From contig OX030970.1 in the NCBI GenBank assembly GCA_943735955.1, positions 1,744,184 to 1,808,183 on the forward strand: 64,000 nucleotides of DNA. Reading direction: 5' to 3'. The stretch's first letter is position 1, and each line of letters opens with the position of its first letter. The notes under the pieces were generated by a model. It saw only the letters and a program-made list of their open reading frames with translations. It was not told the DNA's origin and did not search any database. Origin of the DNA: Piscicola geometra (Eukaryota > Annelida > Clitellata > Hirudinida > Piscicolidae). Shown piece by piece: positions 44,724-62,890 of the stretch. Both the position numbers and the translations under genes were made by a program.

Positions 44724-45304
44724 CGATGATGATAAAAACGTCAAAGACGACAAAAGAGAATTCTCGAAGCGACGCAAAACCCGATATTTTGATTTCGTGG
44801 ATCTCCAAGGTGTCGTCGGTTCTGTAGAAGTTGAGGATGAAAATTCTTTCTTTGTCCGCTGGGTAGGTTGAGAGGAGGGAGACGTTGAATCTGCCGTGGT
44901 GCCGTGGTGGTGGTGTGGTGTGGTGATGTGGTGGTATGGTGGTATGGTGGTGTGGTGGTGTGGTGGTGTGGTGCCGTGGTGGTGTGGTGTGGTGATGTGG
45001 TGGTATGGTGGTGTGGTGGTGTAGTGGTGTGGTGGTGTGGTGGTGTGGTGGAAATGAAGATGTGGGAAAGGTGATGGTTTGTGGTGAATGGAAAATGGTG
45101 GTGGTTTGTAGTGGGAAGGGGGTCGTAGTTTGTGGTGCGAAAAAAATAATAGCAACAATATATATAATAATATTGATTTTTTTCAAATAATAATAATATT
45201 GTTAAAACCAATATTAAACTCTTCCACCACAAAACTTCAACTCAACTCCTCTCCACTTCTCCACACCTCCACTCTCCCACTCTTCCACTCTTCCATTCTT
45301 CCAC

Positions 45305-45339
<35 letters not shown>

Positions 45340-48300
45340 TAATTTGTATAGCGCCCTTTACTAAGTGAAAAAAAGTGCTCAGCTATCACGTCCTAAACAA
45401 GTACGTCTTCAGGCCTCGACGGAAAGTTATGAGTGACTTAGTTGAAGTTGAAGAAGAAGGTAAAGAATTCCATAAAAGAGGACCACAGTAAGAAAAAGAA
45501 CGTTTAGCAAAAGAGTGTTTAACTGGAAAACGAAAAAAACGATTGAAGGTAGATGATCTTAGACCAGATTTAGGGGGTTGTTTAATTAGATTTTTAAGAT
45601 AAATTGGAGCATTACAGTTATAAATTTTAAACATATTTAGACATATTTTAAAAGTCACTCTAGATCTCAAAGGTAACCAATGTAACAAACGAAGATAAGG
45701 AGAAATGTGAGAAAACTTAGGAGCACGAGCAACCAGACGAGCAGCACAATTAAAGGTTTTATTTAGAGGAGCTAAAGTAGTATTAGGGAGACCATAGTAA
45801 AGAGAATTGCAATAATCAATCCTGGAGAGAACTAGAGAAGATATAGGAAGTTGCAAAGTAGGATCATCGAGAAAAGGAAGAAGCTGTTTAATACGACGAA
45901 TGTGGAAGTAACAAGATTTAGAGACAGATAGAATTTGAGGAGCTAAAGACAAGTTAGAATCGAAAATAAAACCAAGGCTACGAATAGAAGATGAAGGGTT
46001 TAGAGAGAGTGAAGAAGGGGGAGGCAAAACTAAAGAAGGAAGAGATAGTAAAGACTTTGATTTTTTATTGAAATATATGAGCTCAAATTTGTCCGGATTA
46101 AGTTTGAGAACCATAGAAGAAGCCCAAGAGATTATAGATTGAAGACAGAGAGTTATTTCATTAACAGTAAGGTCAAGAGAAGAGTCAGTGAAAGATGTAT
46201 AAATATAGGAGTCGTCAGCATAAATTTGACTGTTTAAAGAAGATGACGAAATAATATTAGGTAGTTCCGAGGTATAAAGAATAAAAAGTAAGGGACCAAG
46301 AATTGAGCCCTGTGGAACACCATAAGATAAAGAAACAGAAGAAGAACGAGAAGATTCTATTGATGCATAGGAAGTTCGCTCAGAAAGGTAGGATTTAAGC
46401 CAGATAAGAGAGGAACCAGAAATATTGAAGGAAGAATCTGAAACATTTAATAAAAGAGTATGATCGACAGTGTCAAAAGCAGCTGAAAAGTCAAGGCATA
46501 AAAGAAGAGAAGAGGCATTAGAATCAGAAGTTAAAATAAGGTCATTATAGAGTTTAAGTAAAGCAGTTTTAGTGGAGTGGCCAACTCACCTCCACTCCTC
46601 CACTTACCTCACCTCCACTCACCTCCACTCCTCCACTCACCTCAGTATGTTGCTGTCGAGGCCCTTGCGGTCGTGTATCAGGAACTTGATGAGGTTTTTG
46701 GTGCTGTTCTGCTCCGGATGCAGGCTTAGGCAGTTTCCTGGAGAAGTGGTGGTGTGGTGTGGAAGAATGTTGTGGAAAGAGGAAAGAAGGGATGTGTGGA
46801 AGTGTAGAAGAAGTATGGTATTATGTAAGAGAGGTAATGTATAAATGTTCTCACTCTTCATCTTTTTCCACTCACCCAACCACCTCAACCTTCATTTTTA
46901 TCTCGTTTTAACTTTTTTATTTATCCCTTACCTTCTTTCCTCTTCCACCCACCCACTTACTCACCCACCCATTCACCCACCCACTTACCCACCCACTCAC
47001 CCACCCATTCACCCATCCACCCACCCACCCATCCACCCACCCACCCATCCACCCACCCACCCATCCACTCATCCACCCACCCACCCATCCACCTACCCAC
47101 CCATCCATCCTCCCCTTCACCCACCCACCTATACTATCTTTTTCCCCTCCGAAACCATTATACGGTGGCAGGTAACACCACTGCTTTTCATAGGCCTTCA
47201 CCTGTTCATCATCATTATTTAATTTAATAATTATAATTATTATTTTAATAATATTATTATTAATATTTATTATACAGCTATTATTCATTATTTGACTCAT
47301 ATTTAAGCTTTTATTAATAAAATATTATTTATATTCATTATAGTGTTATTCTTTTTCTTTTTTTTCTTATTTAGGCTTTTAGTTTGATACAAAACACATA
47401 TATTTACTTTAAAATGACTCATATTTTTCATATATCTTTTTACCCTGTCAAGGAATCGATTCTTGAGGAGACAGTTTGGATCAATTTCCCTCTTCCCCTC
47501 CCCCTCTCCACTCTCTCCGCCCTCTATCTCTCTCTTCTCTCCCCCATCTCCTCCACCACCACAACCGCCATATTCTAATTGCTTGTTGTATTTGCAAGCA
47601 GCCTGTGGGATTGGTTGGTGGATGGATGGGATAATGGATGGATCGATGAGTCAGTGAATGGATGGGATAAGTCAGTGGATGGATGGGATGAGTTAGTGGA
47701 TGGATGGGATGAGTTAGTGGATGGATGGATGAGTTAGTGGATGGATGGATGAGTTAGTGGATGGATGGATGAGTTAGTGGATGGATGGGATGAGTTAGTG
47801 GATGGATGGATGAGTTAGTGGATGGATGGATGAGTTAGTGGATGGATGGATGAGTTAGTGGATGGATGGATGAGTTAGTGGATGGATGGATGAGTTAGTG
47901 GATGGATGGATGAGTTAGTGGATGGATGGGATGAGTTAGTGGATGGATGGGATGAGTTAGTGGATGGATGGATGAGTTAGTGGATGGATGGATGAGTTAG
48001 TGGATGGATGGATGAGTTAGTGGATGGATGGATGAGTTAGTGGATGGATGGGATGAGTTAGTGGATGGATGGGATGAGTTAGTGGATGGATGGATGAGTT
48101 AGTGGATGGATGGATGAGTTAGTGGATGGATGGATGAGTTAGTGGATGGATGGATGAGTTAGTGGATGGATGGATGAGTTAGTGGATGGATGGATGAGTT
48201 AGTGGATGGATGGGATGAGTTAGTGGATGGATGGATGAGTTAGTGGATGGATGGATGAGTTAGTGGATGGATGGGATGAGTTAGTGGATGGATGGGATGA

Positions 48301-51300
48301 GTTAGTGGATGGATGGATGAGTTAGTGGATGGATGGATGAGTTAGTGGATGGATGGATGAGTTAGTGGATGGATGGATGAGTTAGTGGATGGATGGATGA
48401 GTTAGTGGATGGATGGATGAGTTAGTGGATGGATGGGATGAGTTAGTGGATGGATGGATGAGTTAGTGGATGGATGGATGAGTTAGTGGATGGATGGGAT
48501 GAGTTAGTGGATGGATAAAACTCTTTGAATGGATAGTATTTGACAAAAAAATGGTACAAATAAAAGCGTTGATCAATCAAATAAGTTTTTTATTAATTAT
48601 TTTTCTATCATTTCAGACTTTCCAACAAAATCCTGAAGTATCACAGGCTTTAAGTTTCGATACGGTTAAAGCGATGATGATGACGATCAAATAAATCTCA
48701 CTTTTTTCATTTCAGTCGGAAGAGGGCATTCAGCAGGCGTGAAATCAGCTGTAAAGAATTGGAAAATTATTCCGGTTTGATGAAAAGGTCCGTAAACAAT
48801 TAATTTTTAAAGTTTGATTGAAGGCTTGATGGTGCATTATGCAATGCATTTAAATAAGCTTTATAAAAAGCCTTACATAGACATAACGGTCTTCATCAAC
48901 ATGAACACGGTTCTTAAATGGGATCTATTAAATATCCCCTTCGCGACTTACTCAATCCATACTTGTCTCGGTAGAAATTCTTCGTGAATTCATCCATGTC
49001 GTATATCACAACCTGGATATATCACGTCATGATGATGATTTTGAAAATAATTAAATTTAGAACAAAACCATTATTAATAATAAAAATCTTATCAATAACT
49101 TTTCATCATAATTAATTTATTATATACGACACTAACTTTTTTCCACTTAATTTGCATTTAATTTAATTTTCTTTTATTTAATCAAGAAAAGTCACCTTCT
49201 TATTGAAGATATTCAAGGCAGCGCCAATTTTGAGATCGCAATCGGTGTAGTAGTCGTCAACCACACGGCCTGTCTGGTGTGGTGGTGGTCGACGATTTAG
49301 TTCCGTAACCCATCCCAAACCAACTCCACTCTAAAACCCATCCCATCCTCTTCGGTTCTATAAACTAATCCCAAACCAACTCCCTTTTTCAAAACCCTCT
49401 CATCCCACTCGACTCTCTAACCCCTTTCCCATCCCAAACTAAACCCCCCATCTCATGCCAACCCATCCCAACCCATCCCAACCTATCCCACCCCCAACCC
49501 ATCCCAACCCATCCCAACCCTACCCATCCCAACCCAACCCAACCCATCCCATCCCATCCCATTCCATCCCATCCCCAACCCATCCCAACCCATCCCAACC
49601 TATTCTAACCCATCCTATCCCATCCCACCCCATCCCAAACCATCCCAACCCATCCCATCCCAACTTATCCCAAACCATCCCATCCCATCCCAACCCATCC
49701 CACCCCATCCCAACCCATCCCATCCCAACCCATCCTATCCCAACCCATCCCAACCCATCCCAACCCATCCCAACCCATCCCAACCCAACCCAACCCATCC
49801 CATTCCATCCCATCCCATTCTATCCCCAACCCATCCCAACCCATCTCATCCCAACCCATCCCAACCCATCCCATCCTATTCCAACCCATCCCAAACCCAT
49901 CCCATCCCAAACCCATCCCATCCCAAACCCATCCCATCCCATCCCAACACATCCCAAACCCCATCCCATCCCAAACCCCATCTAAAATCTCATCCCATTC
50001 CATCCCACCCATCCCAAACCAACCTTTTTCCCATCCCAAACCTCCAAAGGATCCAGCAAGTAGCGATAATCCCATTCGCCGTCATTCAGGACATTCAGGA
50101 CGCTGTGTTTGGCCTCTTCGCCAATCCTCTTCATCGGGGTCACCTCTTTGGGCGTTCTGGTGCGCCTCAGAAAACATGGGATACTGTCCCGACCTGAGTT
50201 GGGACTTGTGGGGGGGGGGGGTGTTTGGGGGTAGGTGGGTTGGATTGTGGATCGGTTGAAAAAGAATAAATAAATGTATTTTAATGAAAAATCAGACATT
50301 ATTCAGAGGCGTTTTGATGAATAAATTGCGATTTTTGTCAACTTGCGGTCAGTCACGAACAGATAAATGAATATAAATGATCCCACTAACACCACTCTCC
50401 ACCCATCCAACAACAACCACAACAACAACAACCAACCACAACCACACACATGCCATCCACTCACGGCAGTATCTCAACCAACTCGATTGTATCGTCAGCC
50501 AGGAAATAGTGCAACATCAGTTGATGCAGGTCTCCATAGGCGTTGTGTCGGTCGTCCCAGAAGCAGAAAAACCTGGCGAAAGTTTTGGCCTATACGCTAG
50601 AGCGGTTGCTTTGCAAGCCATAGGTTTTGGGTTCAAAACGTCACTTAGTACTAGTTTACTAGTTTAAAATATTGGCAATGTATATATTCATATATTTGAA
50701 AAATGATTTAAAATTATTACAATTATTTAGTAATATTATGGTTAAATTATAAATAGTAATGCATTATTATTATTTTAATTTCTATTAATATTATAATTAC
50801 CTGAAGCGATACACAAAATAAAAATAAATTATAATAAACCAAAATGATTTATTCAAAAAAGTATTTTCAAAAGTAAATATCTTCCCCAAACGTCACAAAA
50901 TGATTTATTTAAAAAGTATTTTCAAAAATAAATATCTTCCCCGAACGTCACAAAATGATTTATTTAAAAAGTATTTTCAAAAATAAATATCTTCCCAAAC
51001 GTCGCAAACACCTCAAAACGAGCGGGTCTCGTTGGAAGAACTGCAGCGCGTTCATGTGGTCGACGTTCTGTGCGCGCAGTTTCCTACCGTTTTTCTCTTC
51101 GAACTTTTTTGAGAAGGGTGGAAGAGAGGGTGGAGAAGAGGGTGGAGGAAAGGGTGGAGGAGGGTGGAGGAGGGTGGAAAAGAGTGGAGAGGGAGGGAGA
51201 AGGAGGGGGGTAATTGATGGGTGAGGAAAAGGGAAAATGGTTGATGATGGGTGGATGAGAAGAGAAGAAGATGGTTGATGGGTGGGTGAGGAAAGATGGG

Positions 51301-52877
51301 TGGAGAAGAGGGATGTGTGGTGAATGAGGATGGGTGATTTGGGGTCGGACAAAGGGAAACAAAAAGCTTAAAAAACGTTAATTATACATAATTATGCGTA
51401 ATCCACAAACCCTTCAAAAACTTCTGAAACCTCTTTTTCAACTACCAACCCCCCCCCCCCCCTTTCCCCAATACCACAACCACACACTCACCAGCTCTTT
51501 CTCCTTAAGAACCGTAGGAATTGGTTGCGGTGGATAGAGAATGATGCCCAGTTTTTTGTAGAATTCACCCGTGAATTCGTCGCAGTTGCAAATCTTATAA
51601 ACGCGTCCAAATATATTGATTTCTGTTCCGAGATTTAAGTCTTCGACCGTGTAGAATTGCTTGCCTGTGTTCCCAGGCCTTGGAATTCTTTGGCGTTTCA
51701 CTAAGACACCTTGATTTGGGATTTGTTGCTTTAAAGATTTTGGGATCTTTTCGGTTGGTTGGTTGGTTGGTTGGTTGGTTGGTTAGTTGGTTGGTTGGTT
51801 GGTTGGTTGGTTGGTTGGTTGGTTGGTTGGTTGGTTGGTTGGTTGGTTGGTTGGTTGGTTGGTTGGTTGGTTGGTTGGTTGGTTGGTTGGTTGGTTGGTT
51901 GGTTGGTTGGTTGGTTGGTTGGTTTGTTGGTTGTTTGGATGGCTGGATGGTTGTGTGTGAAAGAAATAAACGGATGAATGAATTAACTGCAATGCATTTT
52001 AAAACCTTGGTTGAGACTTGAATTTTTCATTCTCGCCTCAACCACCATCATCGTATCGTCTTCTAGGAAGAAATAGATTTTCACCTTTTGAAAAACAATA
52101 TGAAAATATTAAATATCGTTTGATTAATTTATTAATTCTTATTAATCTGTTTTAATTGATAATAATAATCATCATCATCGTCATCACCATCATCATCATC
52201 ATCATCCTCATCATCACCTTCCTCATTCTGAAAGTTCCTTCCCTCATTTCAGTAACAGCCTCCTGGAAATAACCACTGAAACTCAACACTTTTTTCGATA
52301 AATCTACACCACACTTGAAACTAGGCTCGCCTGGGTTTTTGGTAAATAACTTTTAGTTTACATTTCTATAAAATATTCAGTTTTTGTGAAATTTTTTCCG
52401 CTCATTTTTCAAAAATACTCCAAAAACACAGAAATTACCATAGAATACTCATAAAATCGCCATAAAACATCGAAAAGGCCACATAAAACCTCTAGGAATG
52501 AAGGATGTAGTGGGTTTCTTCCACTGAAACAACCTCCTCTCACCACCAATTCCTGGTTTGTGCATGCCAACCTCCAATGGGAAATCATGAATGGTGTCCA
52601 TGTGGTGTGACTTGTGGAACCTTGTGAGACCCAGCTTTTAGCGACATTTAAAAATAGAGAGGGGATTTTGATTTTAAATGAGAAAATATGTTTTATAAAA
52701 AATCAAAATTAAATTTAATAAACTATGCCACAATTAATTTATTTAAAGTTTAAAATGTAAACAATGAGTAATAGTCTAATACATTGAATTCAAAAAAAAT
52801 TAGTTTTGCTCTTAATCAATAATTAAATTACCAACCGTTTTGTTAAACGTATTACCAGGCAAAAAAGGCAAAGCCAT
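41481..52877 (-). CDS. EFHC2: EF-hand domain-containing protein EFHC2 (ciliary doublet microtubule protein with DM10 domains)
   Basis: Twenty-two exons, all phases consistent, 725 residues (human about 749): 52877-52836, 52634-52544, 52330-52218, 52084-52006, 51709-51492, 51103-51012, 50572-50465, 50204-50042, 49273-49196, 49012-48952, 48748-48702, 47201-47129, 46737-46641, 44890-44781, 44345-44238, 43938-43850, 43402-43248, 43016-42963, 42703-42569, 42409-42317, 42027-41940, 41564-41481. It opens [14 protein letters not shown] and continues RFHKSHH and PGIGGE as in EFHC2. Three DM10 domains follow (about residues 65-175, 205-350, 420-520), shown by [38 protein letters not shown] and [33 protein letters not shown] links the second and third. 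The C-terminal helical region ([23 protein letters not shown]) matches EFHC2 rather than the shorter EFHC1. Family members line the lumen of axonemal doublets. Confidence 0.95.
41570..41812. repeat. TGTGGTTTTG tandem array
   Basis: Degenerate 10-base units with GGTAGTGGTT variants in EFHC2 intron 21, starting within 10 bases of the acceptor of the last exon. Confidence 0.85.
44350..45060. repeat. GTGGT arrays and a (GAT)n tract in EFHC2 introns 13 and 14
   Basis: GTGGTGGTTGT runs at 44350-44575 and 44890-45060 flank exon 14; (GAT)n at 44637-44735. Confidence 0.85.
45304..46575 (-). mobile_element. 5'-truncated CR1/L2-like non-LTR retrotransposon in EFHC2 intron 13
   Basis: A continuous open frame of about 395 codons runs from about 46578 to the stop at 45386. 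It carries the core of a LINE reverse transcriptase: [12 protein letters not shown] (motif A), [16 protein letters not shown] (motif B), YADDSYIY (catalytic YADD), then the conserved C-terminal segment with [26 protein letters not shown] and GPLLWNSLP. The 3' end reads GGGCGCTATACAAATTATTA and a TGAT tetranucleotide tail (eight units, 45304-45336), typical of CR1/L2 elements. Sequence upstream of motif A, including the endonuclease domain, is missing, as expected from incomplete reverse transcription. No stop or frameshift in the remaining frame suggests a recent insertion. It lies in the same orientation as EFHC2 within its intron. Confidence 0.92.
46930..47128. repeat. CCCACCCATCCA array beside a 5' splice site
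   Basis: On the EFHC2 strand the donor of exon 12 reads GTGGGTGGGTGAAGGGGAGG and continues as GGATGGGTGGG units for about 190 bases. Confidence 0.9.
47618..48518. repeat. GGATGGATGAGTTAGTGGAT minisatellite, about 43 copies
   Basis: 20- and 21-base units (GGATGGATGAGTTAGTGGAT, with a GGGAT variant) in EFHC2 intron 11, very uniform. Confidence 0.95.
49453..50036. repeat. CCCATCCCAA pentamer-based array adjoining a 5' splice site
   Basis: About 580 bases of CCCAT/CCCAA units in EFHC2 intron 8. On the coding strand the donor itself (GTTTGGGATGGG) is indistinguishable from the repeat. Confidence 0.95.
50577..50645 (+). other. tRNA-Ala(TGC)-like relic next to an EFHC2 acceptor
   Basis: The plus strand reads CGCTAGAGCGGTTGCTTTGC and AAGCCATAGGTTTTGGGTTC, resembling the A box, TGC anticodon arm and B box (GGTTCAA) of tRNA-Ala or a SINE head derived from it. 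It is antisense to EFHC2 and begins about five bases upstream of the 3' splice site of exon 7. Pairing of the stems is imperfect, so a functional tRNA is unlikely. Confidence 0.4.
51751..51930. repeat. (GGTT)n microsatellite, about 45 units
   Basis: In EFHC2 intron 4, about 40 bases upstream of exon 5. Confidence 0.95.
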
Positions 52878-53113
52878 TTTTTATTTAACTCACAAAATAA
52901 AGCAATCTAATAAAGCAACTCTAAATTATTTTCGTTTTTCATTAAATACGTTTGCAGCAGGCTTTTAAATCTACTGCTAAGAGACGCAATGATGATGAAG
53001 CGAGCAACTTTTAAAGAAAAGTCGAGAATAAAATGAGATTATTATAGTACCATGTAAGGGTAAACTGATTAGTGATGTCAGGTAATGTCATCCCAAAAAG
53101 TCTCAGTCTTCCT

Positions 53114-54063
53114 TTAGAACTCTGGTTTATCGTTGAAATCATGAGTCGCCAAATAACTCTTCCAGAAACTTCTCAAATCTTTCACTTTTTGCCAATCAAC
53201 AAGAAACCAGTAATCGGTGATGTAGTCAGGTCTCTTAAACTTGTGGTCCAGGTAGTAGGCATGCTCCCAAATATCAATCACCAGTATGGGAAAGAAGTTA
53301 ATAGAGATGGGAGAGTCTTGGTTGGGCAAAGAGATGATTTTGAAACTATCTTCTCGTTCAGAAATGTCCAACACCAACCATACGTATCCAGAACCAAACA
53401 ACTTTGTCGACTCGTTGCTGAAAATCTCTTTGAAATTCGAGAAGCTGCCAAAGTTTTCTTCAAATTCTCTGGCCAGTGCATCACATGGGGTTCTGAGTCT
53501 CCTCTCCTTGTTTGGTGACATTATGCTCCAGTAGAAGGCATGGTTGACGTAACTGTGAAAGAATGTATTTTTTAATGCTAAAATGTTGATACTAATCTTC
53601 ATTATTATTTAATAATATAATAAATTAATAGATTAATAGAAAGTATATTAAAGTTATAATGTAATGTGGAAACCAACCCTCCAGCGTTATTCTTTATTCC
53701 AGTTTTAAACTCCGCTGGAAAAAGTTCCAAGTAATTCAAAACTTGAAAAAGAGTCACTTTCGAAAAATCGATTGAAGATTTCTGAAAGTATTCAAAATAA
53801 ATAAATGTTTTTTCAAAAATATAAATCTATAAAAGTTTGTATAATTTTATCTGTAGCAATAGATGACGCTCTCTAACAAGCTTAAACTTGTACAATTGAA
53901 AATTATATTCAATTTTGCTGAGTAATATTTATAAAATTTATAAATTTATATTTCTCTAAATATTTCTTTAAATAAAAATTTACAAAAACCACATAATGTT
54001 ATTACAAGTAAATCAGATATATAATAAGCTAAAAAGCCTATGATAACGTAGCCCTTCGGGGTT

Positions 54064-54103
<40 letters not shown>

Positions 54104-54589
54104 GGCCCCTGCGCAAGGATGACACGCAAATTCGTGAAGCGTTCCATATTTTTTTGCGACTTTTTTATTTTAAACTTTTTTTATTCAATACTTTTAATTA
54201 TATAACGAGTATATTGATATAAAGGTATTTTCTTAATTAAATATTTTATTTAATTAAACTTTAAACTTAAATTTTTATCATTTAAATATTTTATTTAAAT
54301 GAAAATGCAAAGTAAATTGCTTTCAACTATATAAATGCAAACTAACCTCCTTCAATTGCTTCAATGCATCGTTCATCTTGGTGGTGTAGGTGGCGTGGTG
54401 GCCGAGGTAGTGCGCCTTCAGGGTGTCTTCGCTCAGATACGGTTCTAGCTCGTCCAATTCGAAATCTAATTCTGGGAGGGTGTACTCTTCCCTACTCTCG
54501 AACACATGCTCGTATGGAGCTTTGCCTTGCACGAGAAAGCAAAAGCTGGCGAGGAGAAAAAAGAGCGGAATCATTTTGGACTTTAGCAT
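53114..54589 (-). CDS. Mn/Fe superoxide dismutase with predicted secretory signal
   Basis: Three exons, phases consistent: 54589-54347, 53781-53678, 53552-53114; 261 residues. Converts superoxide to hydrogen peroxide and oxygen. All four metal ligands of MnSOD are present: His of HYLGHHATY (position 26 in human mature numbering), His of YVNHAFYW (74), and Asp and His of DIWEHAYYL (159, 163); Tyr34 and His30 are also kept. NQD and RPDY match the Mn-type family. Instead of a mitochondrial presequence, the N-terminus is MLKSKMIPLFFLLASFCFLV then QGKAP, a good cleavable signal peptide, so an extracellular or luminal enzyme is inferred. About 35 acidic residues of linker follow before the catalytic domain. 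A TATA box lies about 45 bases upstream; a U6 gene is antisense in intron 1. Confidence 0.92.
54018..54028 (+). promoter_or_regulatory. TATA box of the U6 gene
   Basis: TATATAATAAG lies about 30 to 20 bases upstream of the U6 start, the spacing expected for a type 3 RNA polymerase III promoter. I did not identify a proximal sequence element with confidence. Confidence 0.55.
54048..54153 (+). ncRNA. RNU6: U6 spliceosomal snRNA
   Basis: Starts GTAGCCCTTCGGGGTTACAT: the 5' stem-loop closes with different bases from human but keeps pairing. From ATACTAAAATTGGAACGATA the match to metazoan U6 appears complete, including the ACAGAGA box that pairs with the 5' splice site, the AGC triad region and the 3' GAAGCGTTCCATAT. 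It ends in a run of seven T, the Pol III terminator. No base change in the core was seen, so it is probably functional. It lies within intron 1 of the superoxide dismutase gene, on the opposite strand. Confidence 0.97.
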
Positions 54590-54630
54590 CTTTTCTATCT
54601 TTGAAATGAACTTTAAAACAGTGTTGGGCC

Positions 54631-54638
54631 TATTTATA
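54631..54638 (-). promoter_or_regulatory. TATA box of the superoxide dismutase gene
   Basis: Minus strand GGTATAAATAGGCC, 42 bases upstream of the start codon, a strong TATA consensus that implies a short 5' UTR. Confidence 0.65.
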
Positions 54639-54639
54639 C

Positions 54640-56467
54640 CCTGTTTAAGGGGCGTATCGTTTGTGAAATTGGCACAAAATGAATAAAGTATATTTTGTTA
54701 CATAATTTTTATGAAAATAGTCAATGTTCAATTGAAGTTGTGATGAACCAGCAAAAATACCATTTTAATATATTCTTTTCTTTTTTCACAAAATTCTTTT
54801 TTTTGCCACTAGTTTATATGTAATGTTTTTATTAAAAAACTTTTTGAATTAAAAAATAATAAAACTTGAAAGAAAAAATATGTTACATTCTTAAAAGCAT
54901 CACACAAAATGTTGAATTACATACTTCAGCTATGAAAAAAAGTGTTTCAAATTTTAACTGCTAACAGTATTTTAATAATAATAATAATAATTATTATTAT
55001 TATTATTTAAAAATTCAAAACTCTACTTGAGTTTTATTAAAAATAAATTCCTATTTAATTCTTTCAAATATCTTATACGCTACAGAAAACATAAATCGTT
55101 AAAGAATTTATAAGTTAGTTACATCACCAGTAACGCTTGCCCATTGCTACAAACAAAATAAATACCTCAAAAACACGGTGTATAAGGCGCAACCACGTTT
55201 CCAATACAAAAAAAAAAACAAAAGGTATGAAGAAACGGAAAAGTATACATAGAATGCGATTAAGTCAACACAACTATTGTTCAACAATTACAGAATGCTA
55301 TTGTATGCAAAAGCTGACGAATCTAATAGTTATGCTACAAACTAGAGATGTACCAAATACCAGATTTGCTATCCGGCCGAATACGAATAGTTGGAGTAAC
55401 TATTCAGTCGAATACATTAGTTCTATATCATAAATTATAATTTTTAAATTTTGAATGATTAGATGTTCTGTTACAATAATCTTTTCATTAATATATAAAT
55501 AGCCAAAATTTTAAAATAAATACAAATCACTATCCCTCATATTAAGAATCTTAACACATAATTCAAAACGAAAAATAAAACTAAACCACTTTTGAGACCA
55601 CAGAAAAAGCAATATAAAATTTTTAATCAGACATTTTTTCTGTATAATTAATTTAATTTTTAACTTTATCACTAAAATCCTGCCATAAATCTCAATTATA
55701 ATGCCAAACTTGACTGCTGAATGCCCTGTTATAATACGGCGTGTTTTAGAAGTAGGCTATGAACTACGTAGAGAAATGCGAGTTGAAAGCTTGAAATGGT
55801 TGAGTTGTAAGAATTAATTAGATTATTTAGTCATTTAAATAATTTATCATAGTTTGAATTGAGTAATGTAATTGTTTGGTCTGTTACAAGTATAACTGAT
55901 AATATTTTACTGCGTTATTTTTATTAATATTATTACAAAACTTGCCTTATTTAGAACTTCTACTACTGTTCTATAATTGAAGTAATAATAATAATAATAT
56001 TCTAGAAGTAACTAAAATATTATATTTTTAAATGAATATATTGTAAAAAAAATAAAAAGAAAATACAGAAGAATAGAAGCCAAACATAACTAGCAATTTT
56101 TATTGAACATTAATATTTCAAATACGTGGTCATTGAGATTTTCATAAGTTTCAAATTCTTGCACTTAAAACGGGAAAGTTATAACAGAAAAAAATACTCT
56201 CGAGTCTTTGGCATCATCATCATCATCACTACCATGTCTTGATTATGGGAATCATCATCAGCATCAGTTTCATCATTACTCAGCCTTATCTTCAAATCAA
56301 AGACGAAACAAGAAACTGCAACTAACAACAACAACACCCTATCTCCACAAACAACAACAACAACACATTGCAACATCAAAAACATTAGTAACCAATCACC
56401 ATAATCAATACAATAACACCAACACCAACAAAAACCAACAACAACCACAACCACTAACACCACCAAA
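54640..56467. other. intergenic between divergent SOD and GPCR genes
   Basis: AT-rich. Contains the hAT-like relic at about 55340-55435 and, at 56310-56460, CAACAA-rich sequence that is probably the GPCR 5' UTR. No exon supported otherwise. Confidence 0.5.
55340..55435 (+). mobile_element. hAT-like terminal sequence or MITE relic
   Basis: TAGAGATGTACCAAATACCA, then CTATCCGGCCGAATACGAAT and GTCGAATACATT resemble the ends of hAT-type elements, which often read TAGAGATGTACCGAATA with repeated GGCCGAATAC motifs. Only one end is visible, and no target duplication could be located. A second shared segment, CGGTGTATAAGGCGC, is at 55175 and resembles one at 24994. Confidence 0.4.

Positions 56468-62890
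<6,423 letters not shown>

Noticed and set aside
49389..50075. Open frames of Gly, Trp, Asp and Met, or Pro, His and Ser
   Set aside because: Translations of the CCCAT pentamer array in EFHC2 intron 8; the same applies to 60395-60937.
51680..52021. Trp-Leu-Val-Gly repeat open frame
   Set aside because: Translation of (GGTT)n in EFHC2 intron 4.
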